Source of the DNA: Astragalus membranaceus
Taxonomy: Eukaryota > Streptophyta > Magnoliopsida > Fabales > Fabaceae
Length of the DNA stretch: 64,000 bases
Direction of reading: 5' to 3'
Assembly: GCA_039519185.1 (NCBI GenBank)
Contig: CM076848.1
Location: forward strand, 125,372,371-125,436,370
This document shows, piece after piece, positions 1-12,250 of the stretch. A program made the position numbers and the translations under genes. The notes under the pieces are model-generated. The model made no database searches, was not told the origin of the DNA, and saw only the letters and a program-made list of their open reading frames with translations. Position 1 is the stretch's first letter; every line of letters starts with the position of its first letter.

Positions 1-3000
1 AATGGTAGAAATTATCCATATGGCATGCCAAGAGCCATGATGGTAGGGCTTCAAAAAAACGCATCTACGTATGCAGAAAACATAGCCTCAAGATTTTCGC
101 CTATACATAATTCCCCAAAAAATATTTATAGTTGAAATGCACAACCTTCGATAACCACATCGTCTTTATTGGCACTAAGACAACAAATGGATGTTAGTAT
201 TCATGACATGGTTAACATGCTGACACAACAGATAGGCACTGTCTTTAATCCTTTGATTCAAAACACAAACGTCAGTTACCAAATGTTAGCAACCCAAAAG
301 GGTCGAATTGCTGATTTCTTTGGCACTCCACCAGTACATAATCAGCCTATTCCCCAAATACAAAATGTCAGGCCTATTGATTTACATGTCGAAAGGCCCA
401 ACAATGCAATCCCCATGAACCAGGCACAACAATTTGTTGTCGAAGATCCTGTCCCTGAAGTGGTGCTAGTAAATAGGAACCAAAATGCAGACGAAGTAGT
501 GAGGCAAGTCCAGCAAAATAACTTTGGGCTTCAAAATAATTTGGCTAATCTTGTCAAAACTATACTAGCCCAGAATGGCCTAAATGAAGGTCTCCATAGG
601 CCTAACTTCGTATCACCTTTGTCAGAGTATGTCTTACAAACTGAGTTGCCAAGGGGATGGAAACTTCCAAAGTTCACCAAATTTGCTGGTGAAACTAATG
701 AATCCACTGTCGAACATGTTGCCCGTTACTTAACTGAGGCAGGAGACTTGGTGCACAATGAGAACCTAAGGCTAAAATACTTCCCCAATTCTCTAACTAA
801 AAACGCCTTTACTTGGTTCACCACTCTACCCCCACATTCCATATTTAACTGGGGGCAATTAGAGAAAGCTTTCCATGAACAATTCTACATGGGGCAATCG
901 AAGATTAGCCTTAAAGAATTGGCTAGTATTCGACGCAATGTGCCACAGTCTATTGATGAATATCTCAATAGATTTAAACTACTCAAGGCAAGGTACTTTA
1001 CTTAAGTGCCTGAACATGAGTTAGTCGAAATGGCTGCTGGTGGCCTAGACTACTCTATTAGAAAGAAGCTAGATACTCTACACTTAAGAGACATGGCACA
1101 ATTGGCCGATAGAGTTCGACAGGTCGAAAGACTCAAAGCAGAGAAAGTTTCGACAAATAGATTTAATAATAAAAAAGAAAAAGTGGCATTTGTCAATATT
1201 GATAACAATAGCCAAGAGTTCGACGTATCATACGAGGATGTCGAAGAAGAGGTTAATGTTGTAGAGTTAAAACCTGGACCTCCATATGCATGTAAATTAT
1301 TAAGTCCTTCCGATGGGAAAAACCCTGTCGAACCAAAAAATGATAAGTTTATTGCAAAAACATACACCTTTGATGTCACAAAATGTGACCAAATATTTGA
1401 TCTTTTGGTGACTGATGGTCAAATTTTAGTCCCCAAGGGTCTAAAAATACCACCATTAGAACACCAAAAGAAAAGAGGTTATTGCAAATATCACAATTTT
1501 TTGGGTCATAACACCTCTCGCAGTGTACTTTTCAGGGATCTAGTTCAAAAGGCACTGAATGAGGGAAGGCTGAAGCTTGGCGAAAAAGCAAAGCCAAATA
1601 TGAAAATAGACACTGATCCCCTCCCAAAGGTGGAAGCAAGGTATGCTGAGCCCGTTGGAAGTAACACGGTCGAAGTAACCACACTCAAGGCTGCAGATAC
1701 CACAGTCAATGCTGAAGGGTCGAAGAGAGACGTCGAAATAGTCACTCAAGACGAATATGATGAGAAGATGCGCATGGTATATCCTGAAGCTGAGGAAGAA
1801 CTGATAGACTTCCTAAATCGGTGCAAAACAAATAACACTGAAGTGATGTTGTGCCCCAGGTGCAGCGCTGTATTCGACAAGGAGGCTGCGAAGAGCCTTG
1901 AAAGCTACAAACCCCAGTCGAAAAGAAAAAGTAAGTGGGTCGATAACAGACCCAAGTTCAGTTTTAATCCAAGAGGAGTGCCTTACAAGGTAACACCTTC
2001 ACCTAAGCAACCCCAAAGAGTCCAGGGGAAAACATTTGTACCTTCGACAAAATCTCCAGTCGAAAAGTGGGTACACTCTGGAGGTAAAGAGGCAGGATAC
2101 TATGTAACAATGGCAAAGGGAAGCACCAGCGCCACAAATAAGGCTCCTGGCTCAAACAGGTATGCCTACAACAACAATTATAAGGGAAAAAACCCAATGA
2201 CAAGGACTCAGTGGCGTCGACACCAACGCCAGATGAAGGTAGCGGCTACAGAAGGCAGAAACTCAAACCCACATAAGGGGAAGCAATTATCTTCTTGTGT
2301 GGAAATCCCTAGGAGGTCTGCCATAGAGAGAATCTACCCTCCTCTCTCAATAATCAAAAAAGGCCTAAATGCAGAAGAAGGCCTCAACTTAGATGATGAA
2401 ATGGATTCTGAATTTTCAGATTCAGAGCCAGAACTCAATAACATTTGTGTTGTCTCAATCCTTCCGATTGAGTATGATGTGGTACCTGAGGTTAAGGAGG
2501 TCGAAGAAGACCTTGACACAGAAATGGCTATGCACAAGCCAACATGTTATTATGTAATGAACAATGGCTGCGTCGAAGAGCAGACAGCCACATTTGAAAG
2601 GCCTGGCGGTGGAATGAAGTACCACCTAAAACCCCTCTTTATCCAGGCGAAGGCCAATAATGTTGGGATAAACAAGGTCCTAGTAGACGGGGGAGCTGCA
2701 GTTAACCTGATGCCACAGCACATGCTGGCGAAGATTGGCAAGTCAGATACTGATCTGAGACCACATAACATAGTTTTAACAAACTATGAAGGCAAAACTG
2801 GCCACTCATTGGGGGCCATTGACGTTGAATTAGTGGTTGGTAGTGTAAAGAGACTAACCCTATTCATGGTAATTCCGACAAGAGCAAATTTCAATCTCTT
2901 GCTTGGGAGAGAATGGATTCATGGTGTAGGCGCTGTGCCTTCAACCCTACACCAGAGATTGTCTATCTGGAGAGAGGATGGGCTGGTAGAGAACGTCGAA

Positions 3001-3237
3001 GGTGACCAGAGCTACTTCCTAGCAGAAGTGGATCATGTTACAAGAAAGACCTTCGACAAAAATTTGGCCAATATTGGGCCATGCGTACCTTCAACAAGTG
3101 GATACACACCACAGAACAATGTGTTTTCTTCACTTGATCTCCACCCTAACCATGGCTTTATATGGGAAAGGGAAGTCATGGGTGAAGACAACCACTCAGC
3201 AGGCTTCTGCAAGCCTACAGGGTGGGATGGTCCCTAG
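1..3237 (+). pseudogene. gag-pro: gag-protease region of Tat-lineage element (broken)
   Basis: One frame runs from base 1 to TAG at 3235-3237, interrupted by TGA at 136-138 and TAA at 1003-1005. The capsid part (about 640-1130) contains the retrotransposon gag fold (motifs GWKLPKFTKFAGETNES, LVEMAAGGLDYSIRKKL). A CCHC-like knuckle near 1480-1540 begins YCKYHNFLGHN but lacks its last cysteine. The aspartic protease is near 2640-2960, with the active-site motif VDGGAAVNLMP at about 2681-2713 and the flap/C-terminal motif NLLLGREWIHGVG. The gag part packages RNA and the protease cleaves the polyprotein. The TAG at 3235 is shared with the second copy at 9821-10823. Downstream, TGA at 3271-3273 is private to this copy. 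Confidence 0.85.
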
Positions 3238-3374
3238 ACATTGATGATGTCTAAGCCCACTGCATGGGATTGAATTACGGCCAACGTGGCCGAGAATAAA
3301 CAAAATGCGGCTTTGGAAGCCGAATTACAACAAAAAATGGTTAATAAACCACTGAAGTTAAAAACGAAGACAAT

Positions 3375-5480
3375 TTGGTCGAAGGCCAAAGGCTCGACTG
3401 CATTTATGATGACGAGCCTTTAGGTTTTGAAAAAGACCCAATGGGTTCGACCAAGAAAATTCAAGCTCAAGATCCCCTAGAGGAGGTCGACTTAGGAGAT
3501 GGCTCCATCAAGAGGCCAACATTCATCAGTGCTAAGATCGACAAAGGTTTGAGAGATCGAACCATAGAGCTATTGAAAGAGTACAAAAATTGCTTTGCCT
3601 GGGATTACAATGAAATGCCTGGATTGAGTCGAAAAGTGGTGGAGTTAAAACTGCCAATACGACCAGACAAGAAGCCAGTGAAGCAATTGCCAAGAAAGTT
3701 TGCACCGCAGATTCTGTCAAAGATCAAGAAAGAAATTGAAAGATTGCTCAAAAGCAACTTTATCAGAACTGCCAGGTATGTAGATTGGTTAGCTAATATA
3801 GTTCCTGTCATTAAGAAAAATGGGACCTTAAGGGTCTGTATAGACTTTAGAGATTTAAACAATGCTACACCAAAAGATCAATATCCTATGCCTGTAGCAG
3901 AAATGCTAGTTGATTCGGCAGCAGGGTTTGAATACTTAAGTATGCTCGATGGGTATTCTGGGTATAATCAAATTTTTATTGCCGAAGAAGATGTGTCGAA
4001 AACAGCATTTCGTTGCCCAGGGGCCTTAGGCGTTTATGAATGGGTAGTAATGCCTTTCGGCCTAAAAAATGCTGGTGCAACATACCAGAGGGCAATGAAT
4101 TCTATGTTTCATGATTCTATAGAAATTTTTATGCAAGTGTACATAGATGATATTGTTGTTAAATCTTCGACAGAAAATGGTCATATAGACCATCTTCGAC
4201 AGTCATTCGAAAGAATGAGAAAATATGGATTGAAAATGAATCCAATATAATGTGCCTTCTGTGTACGTGCAGGTGATTTCTTGGGATTTGTTGTCCATAA
4301 AAAAGGCAATGAAATCAATCAAAACAAGACGAAAGCAATCATGGAAACAAATGCGCCTTCGACTAAAAAGGAGCTCCAGTCATTGTTGGGAAAGATCAAT
4401 TTCCTTAGAAGGTTCATCTCAAACCTAAGTGGCAAGACTCAAGTTTTCTCGCCATTGCTTCGACTGAAGAAGGAAGACGTGTTCAGATGGGATCCAGAGG
4501 ACCAAAAAGCCTTCGACGAGATCAAATCTTATCTAGTTAAACCACCTATATTGTTACCACCTATCAGAGATAAGGTGATGAAATTGTACATAGCAGCATC
4601 AGAGCTGTCAATAGGTAGTATGTTAGCACAAGAGGATGATAATGGTGTCGAAAGATCCATCTATTACCTTAGTAGAGTTTTGAATGATGCTGAAACTAGA
4701 TATCATCCAACGGAGAAATTGGGCCTTTGCTTGTATTTCTCTTGTACAAAGTTAAAGCAATATATAAAGCCTATTGATGTGTATGTTTACTCTCATTTTG
4801 ATATTATTAAACATATGCTGTCGAAACCAATGTTGCATAGTCGAATTGGTAAATGGGCTTTAGCTCTTTCTGAATATTCACTAATATATCAACCTTTAAA
4901 AGCTATTAAGGGTCAAATTGTTGCTGATTTTATCGTCGACCACTCATTGGTCGAAGCAACATCAAATTGTGTGAATATTCGACCATGGAAATTATACTTC
5001 GACGGTTCAAGCCATAAAAATGGTTCTGGAATTGGGATTCTAATCGTTTCTCCAATAAATATCCCTACGAAGTATAAATTTAAAATTAAGGGATTTTGCT
5101 CCAATAATGAGGCTGAATACGAAGCCTTGATAGCAGGACTTGAAATTTTGCTAGAATTGGGGGCAAAAGCTGTCAAAATTAGAGGTAACTCTGAATTATT
5201 TGTGAGGCAATTAACTAAAGAATATAAATGCATTAAAGAAAATTTGAGAATGTATTTTTTCACTGCCAATACGTTGTTGAAACATTTCGACTATGTTAAC
5301 ATAAAACACGTGCCTCGATCTGACAACCAAGAGGCCAATGATTTGGCACAAATTGCTTCAGGCTATAAAGTTTCTAAAGAGAAACTAGAACGATTAATAG
5401 AGATAAAAGAAAAACTCATTTCGACAGAATACGCTTCGACTGAATTGTCAACGCCAAAACTTGGGGGGGCAGAAGAAATA
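3375..5480 (+). pseudogene. pol: reverse transcriptase - RNase H - archaeal-type RNase H (broken pol)
   Basis: The reverse transcriptase has IVPVIKKNGTLRVCIDFRD, TAFRCPGALGVYEWVVMPFG and the catalytic YIDD box at 4140-4151. A TAA at 4248-4250 interrupts the thumb, and the same frame then continues into the RT connection and first RNase H (about 4300-4900). A second, archaeal-type RNase H lies at about 4980-5370 (YFDGSSHKNGSGIG, NNEAEYEALIAGLE, VPRSDNQEANDLAQ). In its third motif the usual catalytic Asp is replaced by Asn (RGNSELF, about 5180). The frame differs from the gag-pro frame, so there is at least one frameshift between 3238 and 3374. RT and RNase H copy the element RNA into DNA; these defects make function unlikely. 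Confidence 0.88.
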
Positions 5481-6376
5481 TTTTCACCTCCAATCAGCGA
5501 AGAAAATTGGCACAATTTTCAATATGTCGAAATTTTTGCCATTGACAATATGTCGAATGATGATTGGAGAAAGCAAATTGTCGAATACTTGGAAAATCCA
5601 ACTGGAGCAACAAATAGAAAAACCATGTATAGGGCATTAAGCTACGTGATTATTGGAAACGAATTGTTCAAGAAAACTCCTGAAGGAGTTTTACTTAAAT
5701 GTCTTAGTGAAAATGAGGCATATGTAGCAATATCCAATACTCATAGCGGAACTTGTGGGTCTCATCAAGTGGGTCACAAAATGAAATGGCTCCTATTTCG
5801 ACAAGGGGTATACTGGCCAACTATGCTAAAAGATTGCATAGAATTTGCTAAAGGATGTCAGGAATGTCAAAAACACGCAGGGGTGCAACATGTACCCGCA
5901 AGTGAATTACATTCAATAATAAAACCCTGGCCTTTTAGGGGTTGGGCCTTAGATATAATTGGTGAAGTTAAGCCAACGTCGTCGAAAGGCCACTGTTATA
6001 TACTAGTGGGTATCGACTACTTCACTAAATGGGTCAAAGATATTCCCTTAGCTAATGTAGACCAAGAGGCAGTAATTAACTTTATTCAAAACCATATTTT
6101 ATATAGGTTTGGGATCCCAGAAACCATTACTACAGAGCAAGACTCAGTTTTTACTGGTCGAAAAATGGTAGATTTTGCCTCTGAAAATGGATTTAACTTA
6201 TTAAGTTCGACACCATATTATGCTCAAGCAAATGGTCAAGTCGAAGCAGCCAATAAAATTATTATTAATTTGATTAAAAAACATATTGGACAAAAACCCA
6301 GGAATTGGCACAAAACCCTTGATCAAGCATTATGGGCTTGTCGAAATTCTCCTAGAGAATCAATTAACACTACTAC
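5481..6376 (+). pseudogene. int: integrase, N-terminal part, split by solo LTR
   Basis: The HHCC zinc domain is at about 5735-5880 (HSGTCGSHQVGHKMKWLLF through GCQECQKHAG). The catalytic core follows with WALDIIGEV, TTEQDSVFTG and ANGQVEAANKI. The second acidic motif reads TEQDS where this family normally has an Asp, a substitution in the D,D(35)E triad. The reading frame is cut at 6376/6377 by a 1,960-bp insertion and resumes at 8342. Confidence 0.88.
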
Positions 6377-6572
6377 TGTAACAGCCCAAAATAATTGATT
6401 AATTTATTTAATTAATTATTTAGGATTTATGTGGTAGAAATAATAGAAATAATTATTTATTAGTATATGTGGACCTAATTATTAGTGTTAGTATTAGTAA
6501 ATTAGAAGTGTTAAGTGGAGGCCCATGATTAGGTCACGTAAGATAAGAAAAAGCCCATGAGGTTAAGTGAGT

Positions 6573-6580
6573 TTATAAAA
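6573..6580 (+). promoter_or_regulatory. TATA box of the solo LTR
   Basis: TATAAAAG lies about 200 bp into the LTR and is followed by a purine-rich leader (GAGAGGGAAGG). This is the usual place for the U3/R promoter of a plant LTR. Confidence 0.5.
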
Positions 6581-7581
6581 GGGCTAGGTTAGGGTTTTGT
6601 TGTCATGAGAAGGAAAAAGAAAAATAAGGATTAGAGAAGTGAGAAGAGGAGAGGGAAGGCGTGATCCACAAGCTAGAAGAGAGAGAGAGGCGTGATCTAC
6701 AACCAAGGAGAGAGAGAAGGAAAGCTAGGGTTTCACACATCTCCTAATCTAAGGTTTCGTTTTCTCCAAGCTAAGGTAAGGGTGGGATTTAATTCAATAT
6801 AAGGGTTTATGAGGGATCTACATGTGGGGTTTTAGGGTGTCTTGATCACCATATTGTTGTCTTGAAAAATCGCATGCCCTATGATTGTGTGCCTTGTTGA
6901 GTAATTTGATGTATGCTTGATTTCCTCACATTCCTATGCCTAAATGATATGTTGTTATGCTCATAGTAATAATTGTTGCCATATGATGATATGTTGTTGA
7001 GAATTTATGATTAACATGTTTGATGATGATTTGGATGTGATTGTTGGTGTTTGGTGTTGTGTGTTGTTGATTTTAAACAAAATTTCTGGTTGTAGGGCGC
7101 ATAGGGCGCATTCTGCGTGTATTCTGGAAACAATCTAGCAGTCCGAAAGTTATGTGGTTTACCTTTTTAGAAACTAGACTTAATGCTTGTTAATTTGGCG
7201 CTAGTTTGGTTGCATTTGGAGTTGTATAGCTCGAGTTAAAGGTGTTGCAAGTTAGGTTAAAATTCAAAATGACTAATAATTCTGTCCGAATTTTGTGGAG
7301 TTTGTTGCTCCAATTAAGTTGTCAATTATTAATTGTTAATTTGCTAAATTAGTTGGTTGATAATTGTTGGTTGTTGGGAGTCCGTGTGGCTGCCCGGTAG
7401 GTGATGTCCTAGGTGTTGTCAATTAAAATGATGTTGAGTATGTGATTAAGCCAAATTGTTGTGATGTTGCAAATTGTGGTGATGTGGGCAAAGCGCTATA
7501 AATTGTTAAGTTGTAATTGTTGACGACAATGTTTATATGACGACGACGAGTTGCCTCTATTTATGGACAGGTGATGTGATG

Positions 7582-7763
7582 TAGGCCTATGGCCAGTGAC
7601 GTTGATGTGTGATTGTTTGACTGTTGTGCATACATCATTGAGTCGCATGCATACCATGAACATTAGGCCTTGTGCCAGCGACGAGAAAATTAGGCCTTTG
7701 GCCAGCGACGATATTTTAGGCCCTTGTGCCAATGACGGAAATTAGGCATTTGGCCAGTGACGT
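7582..7763 (+). repeat. minisatellite inside solo LTR (AGGCCT..GGCCAGYGACG units)
   Basis: About five degenerate units of the form TTAGGCCTTTGGCCAGCGACG lie in tandem with spacers of varying length. Each holds the near-palindrome AGGCC..GGCC. Confidence 0.7.
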
Positions 7764-8336
7764 AGGTTGGTACCACATGCATGTGCATTGCTTGAGTCTC
7801 ATATCGCATTCATATTGCACGACTGATTGAATGAAGTTGTTTGGCCATTGTGATGTGTTGTTAAAGTGACGTGTTGTTGTGAAAGTGACGTGTTAATGTA
7901 TACTTAGCTGTTATTAACTGTTAAGAGTGATGTTGCTTGCTGTGATTAATTGATGTCTTGAGCTTTGTATGTGGTCTTTCATACACTTCTTATATTGTAT
8001 GGAATCTCACCCCTTTTTGTAGTTGTTACTTTATAGGTGAGCCCGAGTGAAGATTGTAGTCTTCCTTTTGCCTGGTGTCGTCTGCTCTGATAGGTAGCAC
8101 TTGGGGAAGGGTCGATTACTGTTTTTAATTAAATTTCGGTTGATGTTGAGTCTTTTAGTAATTGGTGCACTTTGCACTTTGTCGGTTGTTAATGTTTTTA
8201 ACGATGTTGAATAGTTCCGCTGCATGTTTTGAGAAAACTACGAGGTTTTGTTTTACGTTGAAAAATGCGACACACTTTTGGCGCGAAAAACTCTGATAAA
8301 TTATGAATAAATGATGGGTGAAAAAAGGGTGTTAAT

Positions 8337-8798
8337 ACTACATTTAGGCTCACCATTGGGCATGATGCAGTATTACCTGTCGAAATCTATCTACAGTCAA
8401 CAAGAATTCAAAGGCAATTCGAAATCCCATCAGATCAGTATTGGGACATGATTTTAGACGAATTGGTTGAGTTAGATGAAGAAAGATTATTTGCATTAGA
8501 TATCCTTACAAGGCAAAAGGAGAGAGTAGCTAAAGCCTACAACAAAAAGGTTAAATCAAAAACTTTTGTCCTAGGAGACTTAGTGTGGAAAGTTATCCTA
8601 CCTATGGATAGAAAAGATAGAACCTTAGGTAAATGGTCACCAAATTGAGAAGGACCATTCAAAATTTCACAAGTGTTTTCGAACGGTGCTTATGAAGTCG
8701 AAGAGCTAATCGCTGATAATCGAATTTTGCGTATAAATGGCAAATACTTAAAAAGTTATAAGCCAATGTTGCAAGAAATTAAAATAACGCAAGATTAA
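8337..8798 (+). pseudogene. int: integrase, C-terminal part, after solo LTR
   Basis: The sequence resumes the integrase frame directly after the duplicated ACTAC (8337-8341) and continues through the conserved C-terminal motifs (SKTFVLGDLVWK, LGKWSPN). A TGA at 8646-8648 falls at the Trp of the usual P-N-W-E-G-P-F box. Beyond it the frame still reads GPFKISQVF...NGKYLKSY and stops at TAA 8796-8798. It joins exactly to 5481-6376 when the insert and one TSD copy are removed. Confidence 0.85.
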
Positions 8799-8916
8799 GA
8801 TAAAATGAGGGAACATAAACATGGCATGATCATTAATTCGAATGCCAAAACATATAGTCGAAATACACTTCAAAAAGTCATTCTCTATCTTCGGTCAAGA
8901 CTCAGTCGAAAAAGAC

Positions 8917-8932
8917 TTTTTGGGGGGCAATT
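8917..8932 (+). other. polypurine tract before LTR
   Basis: A G-rich run (TTTTTGGGGGGCAATT) sits directly 5' of the LTR start TGTTAGCC at 8933. It is the expected plus-strand primer site of the Tat-lineage element. Confidence 0.65.
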
Positions 8933-9807
8933 TGTTAGCCTGCATTTTCGACAGGCTAAACTTAAATGCAGTCAACGAGGTTTGACTTGGTGGATTAAAG
9001 AAGAGAAACTACCATTTCGACAGCAAGAAGCTGCAAACAGGGAGAATCAGCGTAGCGCATAACTTAGCGAAATTTGGAAAGTTGAGGCCAGTAGTTCGAC
9101 AGGAAGATGAACAATATCCAGATAACAGGTCAAGTCAAAGAGTGCTGGTCGAAAGAGACAATAGCAATGTAGTCGAGAGATGGAGCAGTTACTTAGTCGA
9201 ATTAACCAAACAGTTAGCTTAGTTTTGAAACCGCTGTGCGGTTATTAGTTTTTCTTTATAAATAGGTGTTTTTTACATAGAACAAAGGTCGCGAATCATT
9301 TCTACAAAGTTCTGAAAACACTCCTACTTCCGCATATCAGAGAAAAGCGTGTCAAATCACGAACAATGTATGATCCTGCGTACCAACTTTAAATTCAATG
9401 CAATGTCTTTACCATTCCTTTAAGATTCCTGCAATTTACTTGCTTATGATCTTCTTTTCTTTGTTTCTTTAAGATTCCTGCAATTACTTGCTTTTGATCT
9501 TCTTTTCTTTGTTTCTTTACGATTCCTGCACTTTACTGCATTTGATCTTATTTTCCTTATTTGTTTAAGTTTCTGAAACCCTTCACGTTTCTGCACTTCT
9601 TCTTAAACACTTTTCTACTTCACTCTCCATTTCGTTATCGTTTTTTCCTTCATTAAACGGTTATCACCATCATTTTCAAACAAACCGTAAGAACCTTAAC
9701 TATTTTCAACAAAGACTTTAACACAAATGTTCTGAGATGTTTCTAGTTGGTCTCGCGAGCAACACACACGTGTAACTAGCGGTGTTTACCAAAAACCACA
9801 GTAAACA
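8933..9807 (+). repeat. LTR of Tat-lineage element (875 bp), shared by two internal regions
   Basis: It starts TGTTAGCCTGC after a polypurine tract and ends GTAAACA directly before a primer-binding-site remnant (AATTGGCACGC). A TATA box (TATAAATA) lies at 9257-9264. Three tandem units of about 65 bp (each holding GATTCCTGCA..TTGATCTTCTTTTC) occupy 9419-9562. The LTR acts as 3' LTR for the element on its left and as 5' LTR for the deleted copy on its right. Confidence 0.8.
9257..9264 (+). promoter_or_regulatory. TATA box in Tat LTR
   Basis: TATAAATA precedes a short leader in the LTR. Its position, about 325 bp into an 875-bp LTR, suits the U3/R boundary. Confidence 0.5.
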
Positions 9808-9820
9808 AATTGGCACGCGC

Positions 9821-10823
9821 AGAGAGAATCTACCCTCCTCTCTCAATAATCAAAAAAGGCCTAAATGCAGAAGAAGGCCTCAACTTAGATGATGAAATGG
9901 ATTCTGAATTTTCAGATTCATAGCCAGAACTCAATATCATTTGTGTTGTCTCAATCCTTCCGATTGAGTATGATGTGGTAACTGAGGTTAATGAGGTCGA
10001 AGAAGACCTTGACACAGAAATGGCTATGCACAAGCCAAAATGTTATTATGTAATGAACAATGACTGCGTCGAAGAGCAGACAGCAACATTTGAAAGGCCT
10101 GACGGTGGAATGAAGTACCACCTAAAACCCCTCTTTATCCAGACGAAGGCCAATAATGTGGGGATAAACAAGGTCCTAGTAGACGGGGGAGCTGCAGTTA
10201 ACTTGATGCCACAACACATGCTGGCAAAGATTGGCAAGTCAGATACAGATCTGAGACCATTTAACATAGTTTTAACAAACTATGAAGGCAAAACCGGCCA
10301 CTCATTGGGGGCCATTGAAGTGGAATTAGTGGTTGGTAGTGTAAAGATACTAACCCTATTCATGGTAATTCCGACAAGAGCAAATTTCAATCTCTTGCTT
10401 GGGAGAGAATGGATTCATGGTGTAGGCGCCGTGCCTTCAACCCTACACCAGAGATTGTCTACCTGGAGAGAGGATGGGCTGGTAGAGAACGTCGAAGGTG
10501 ACCAGAGCTACTTCCTAGCAGAAGTGGATCATGTTACAAGAAAGACCTTCGACAAAAATTTGGCCAATATTGGGCCATGCGTACCTTCAAGAAGTGGATA
10601 CACACCACAGAACAATGTGTTTTCTTTACTTGATCTCCACCCTAACCATGGCTTTATATGGGAAAGGGAGGTCATGGGTGAAGACAGCCACTCAGCAGGC
10701 TTCTGCAAGCCTACAGGGTTGGATGGTCCCTAGACATTGATGATGTCTAAGCCCACTGCATGGGATCGAATTACGGCCTACGTGGCCGAGAATAAACAAA
10801 ATGCGGCTTTGGAAGCCGAATTA
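9821..10823 (+). pseudogene. second, truncated Tat-lineage internal region (protease segment only)
   Basis: This segment is collinear with 2325-3327 with no net length change and carries the same protease motif VDGGAAVNLMP. It follows the LTR and PBS remnant directly, so everything from the PBS to the C-terminal part of gag is deleted. It ends abruptly at 10823 in unrelated AT-rich DNA. It has its own stop (TAG near 9921) and shares the TAG at the end of the protease frame (10731-10733) with the first copy. At the position of the first copy's private TGA (3271-3273) it reads Arg. Confidence 0.85.
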
Positions 10824-11282
10824 ATAAAATATTTCCTTAGCCATCATTATGTTAAAAATAGAATGAAACTAAATATTACATTTGAACTTTTCCTTTATGC
10901 AATTATTCCTCTCATCTTCCAATCAATGATGATGATGATGGGTCACTTTTTGACAACCTTTTTTCCGTTCTTGTTGTAGACCAATTAATTGGTCAGCAAA
11001 TCACCATTGCATCTGTTAGTAAGCAATAATCAAGATAAATTAGATGAAGGGAAATTTGATATGCATGTGTGATAAGATATTGAGCATGTTATTCCTTTTA
11101 ATATTATCACAATTGCAATACTCTTGGCCAAACATATTCACTTCTCTTTGACCCATTCCTAATTAGTAGATATCGGCCTATTTGAAGATTAAAATCATTC
11201 ATATGAAGTGGTTACTTACTTTTCTTCCTTAACATAGCTTTTAAATGGAAATTTTTTTATCAGGCATATGTGCAACCTCATG

Positions 11283-11363
<81 letters not shown>

Positions 11364-11743
11364 TAGAAAATTGAAGTCAATAATGAAAAAAATCAAAGCC
11401 AGCCTGTAAAAAAAACATAAAAGAGAGAGAGAGAGAGAGGCGGGGAATAAGAAAAAAAGTTGTTTTGTCAATAAGTTAGTAATTTATCATCTTCAACCTC
11501 CATCCACCACATAGGATTCGTAAATAGAAATAATAACTTCAACAAACAAAAATAGGGAAAACAAAGAAGACCTAAAAGAGATGGAAAAAGAGACGATAGA
11601 AGAGGGAGAGAGGGGGAAAAGTGGTTAACTTGCTGCAGGTTGCCGCAACTTTTCCTTCCTAATGGTGTGCAACCTTTGCAGCTGAAAAAGTTACTAAACT
11701 ATCAGATTACAAACCCTAAACCACATGGAGTATTAGGTCCAAG
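10824..11743. other. AT-rich unique DNA, no gene seen
   Basis: I see no coding similarity. The stretch holds a GATA microsatellite and a short GA run. A purine-rich zone (about 11520-11620) precedes a small GC-balanced patch with no recognisable motif. Confidence 0.5.
11283..11364 (+). repeat. (GATA)n microsatellite
   Basis: About 20 uninterrupted GATA units. A (GA)n tract follows at 11422-11440. An open frame across the minus strand is only the periodic repeat. Confidence 0.97.
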
Positions 11744-12250
11744 TAGAGGTGGGAAGGGCCGAGCTGGGCTTTGCATGGCGAGGGCTTGACTTACGTTGAA
11801 AGTGTTAGGCCTGAGCCAGACCTGTGACCTATCGTAGGCTCATATTTTAGGTCTGATCTGGCCTTTTCGAAAAGCCTATTTCACAATTTTTTTACGATAG
11901 TCTATGATGACCTTTGTGTGATGTATGTTTTAAGTTCTACTTTATATGACATCCAATTTAAATTTTATTTTATAATAAAAACTTTAAATATCTCAAATAT
12001 TGATGTATGTTGATATGTATAAATTAACAGAATATTAGCAAATTTATGATTTAACACAATGTGCAAAATTTAATACAATAACAATAATATTAATAAAAGT
12101 ATTATTTATTTTTACTTAAATAGGTCGGTCTGATAGGCCTAAAAGGCTGTTTCGATGGTCTATAGCCTGGCCTTTTTAGACAAAATAGGCTTTTTAAAAA
12201 GCCTTAGCCTGGTAGACCCTGTTGGACGACCTAGCCTATTCTCACCCCTA
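11744..12250. mobile_element. hAT-like MITE, about 0.5 kb
   Basis: It begins TAGAGGTGGGAAGGGCC and ends ATTCTCACCCCTA, giving an imperfect terminal inverted repeat (TAG(A/G)GGTG). It is flanked by GGTCCAAG on the left and GGTCAAG on the right, a probable 8-bp duplication that has lost a base. Subterminal AGGCCTGA/TAGGCCT motifs recur near both ends. The core is AT-rich and non-coding. The flank pattern fits hAT-type MITEs, but the assignment rests on termini alone. Confidence 0.6.

Larger units (their letters stand above)
6377..8336 (+). mobile_element. solo LTR of a Ty3-type retrotransposon (LTR family T), TSD ACTAC
   Basis: The 1,960-bp insert starts TGTAACAGCCC and ends GGGTGTTAAT, with the 5-bp target duplication ACTAC at 6372-6376 and 8337-8341. 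No internal domains are present, so it is a solo LTR left by recombination. A TATA box (TATAAAAG, 6573-6580) and a GTAAGGGTGGG element (6777-6787) are visible. It shares TGGTACCACATGCAT (7768-7782) and a CTCTGATAGGTAGCAC-like block near 8090 with the LTRs at 32933-36262 and 60690-62335. Its last two bases differ from the usual CA end. Confidence 0.85.
1..9807 (+). mobile_element. Ty3/Gypsy LTR retrotransposon, Tat lineage, 5' end outside window, decayed
   Basis: The domain order is gag, aspartic protease, reverse transcriptase, RNase H, a second archaeal-type RNase H, integrase, then one LTR at 8933-9807. The extra RNase H between the first RNase H and integrase is the known hallmark of the Tat lineage (Ogre/Retand relatives). 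The gag frame is open to base 1, so the 5' LTR and start of gag lie upstream of the window. The coding region has several nonsense changes and at least one frameshift, and it is split at 6377-8336 by a solo LTR. It looks non-functional. Confidence 0.9.

Noticed and set aside
11241..11471. Minus-strand frame containing an SIYL repeat
   Set aside because: Direct translation of the (GATA)n microsatellite.
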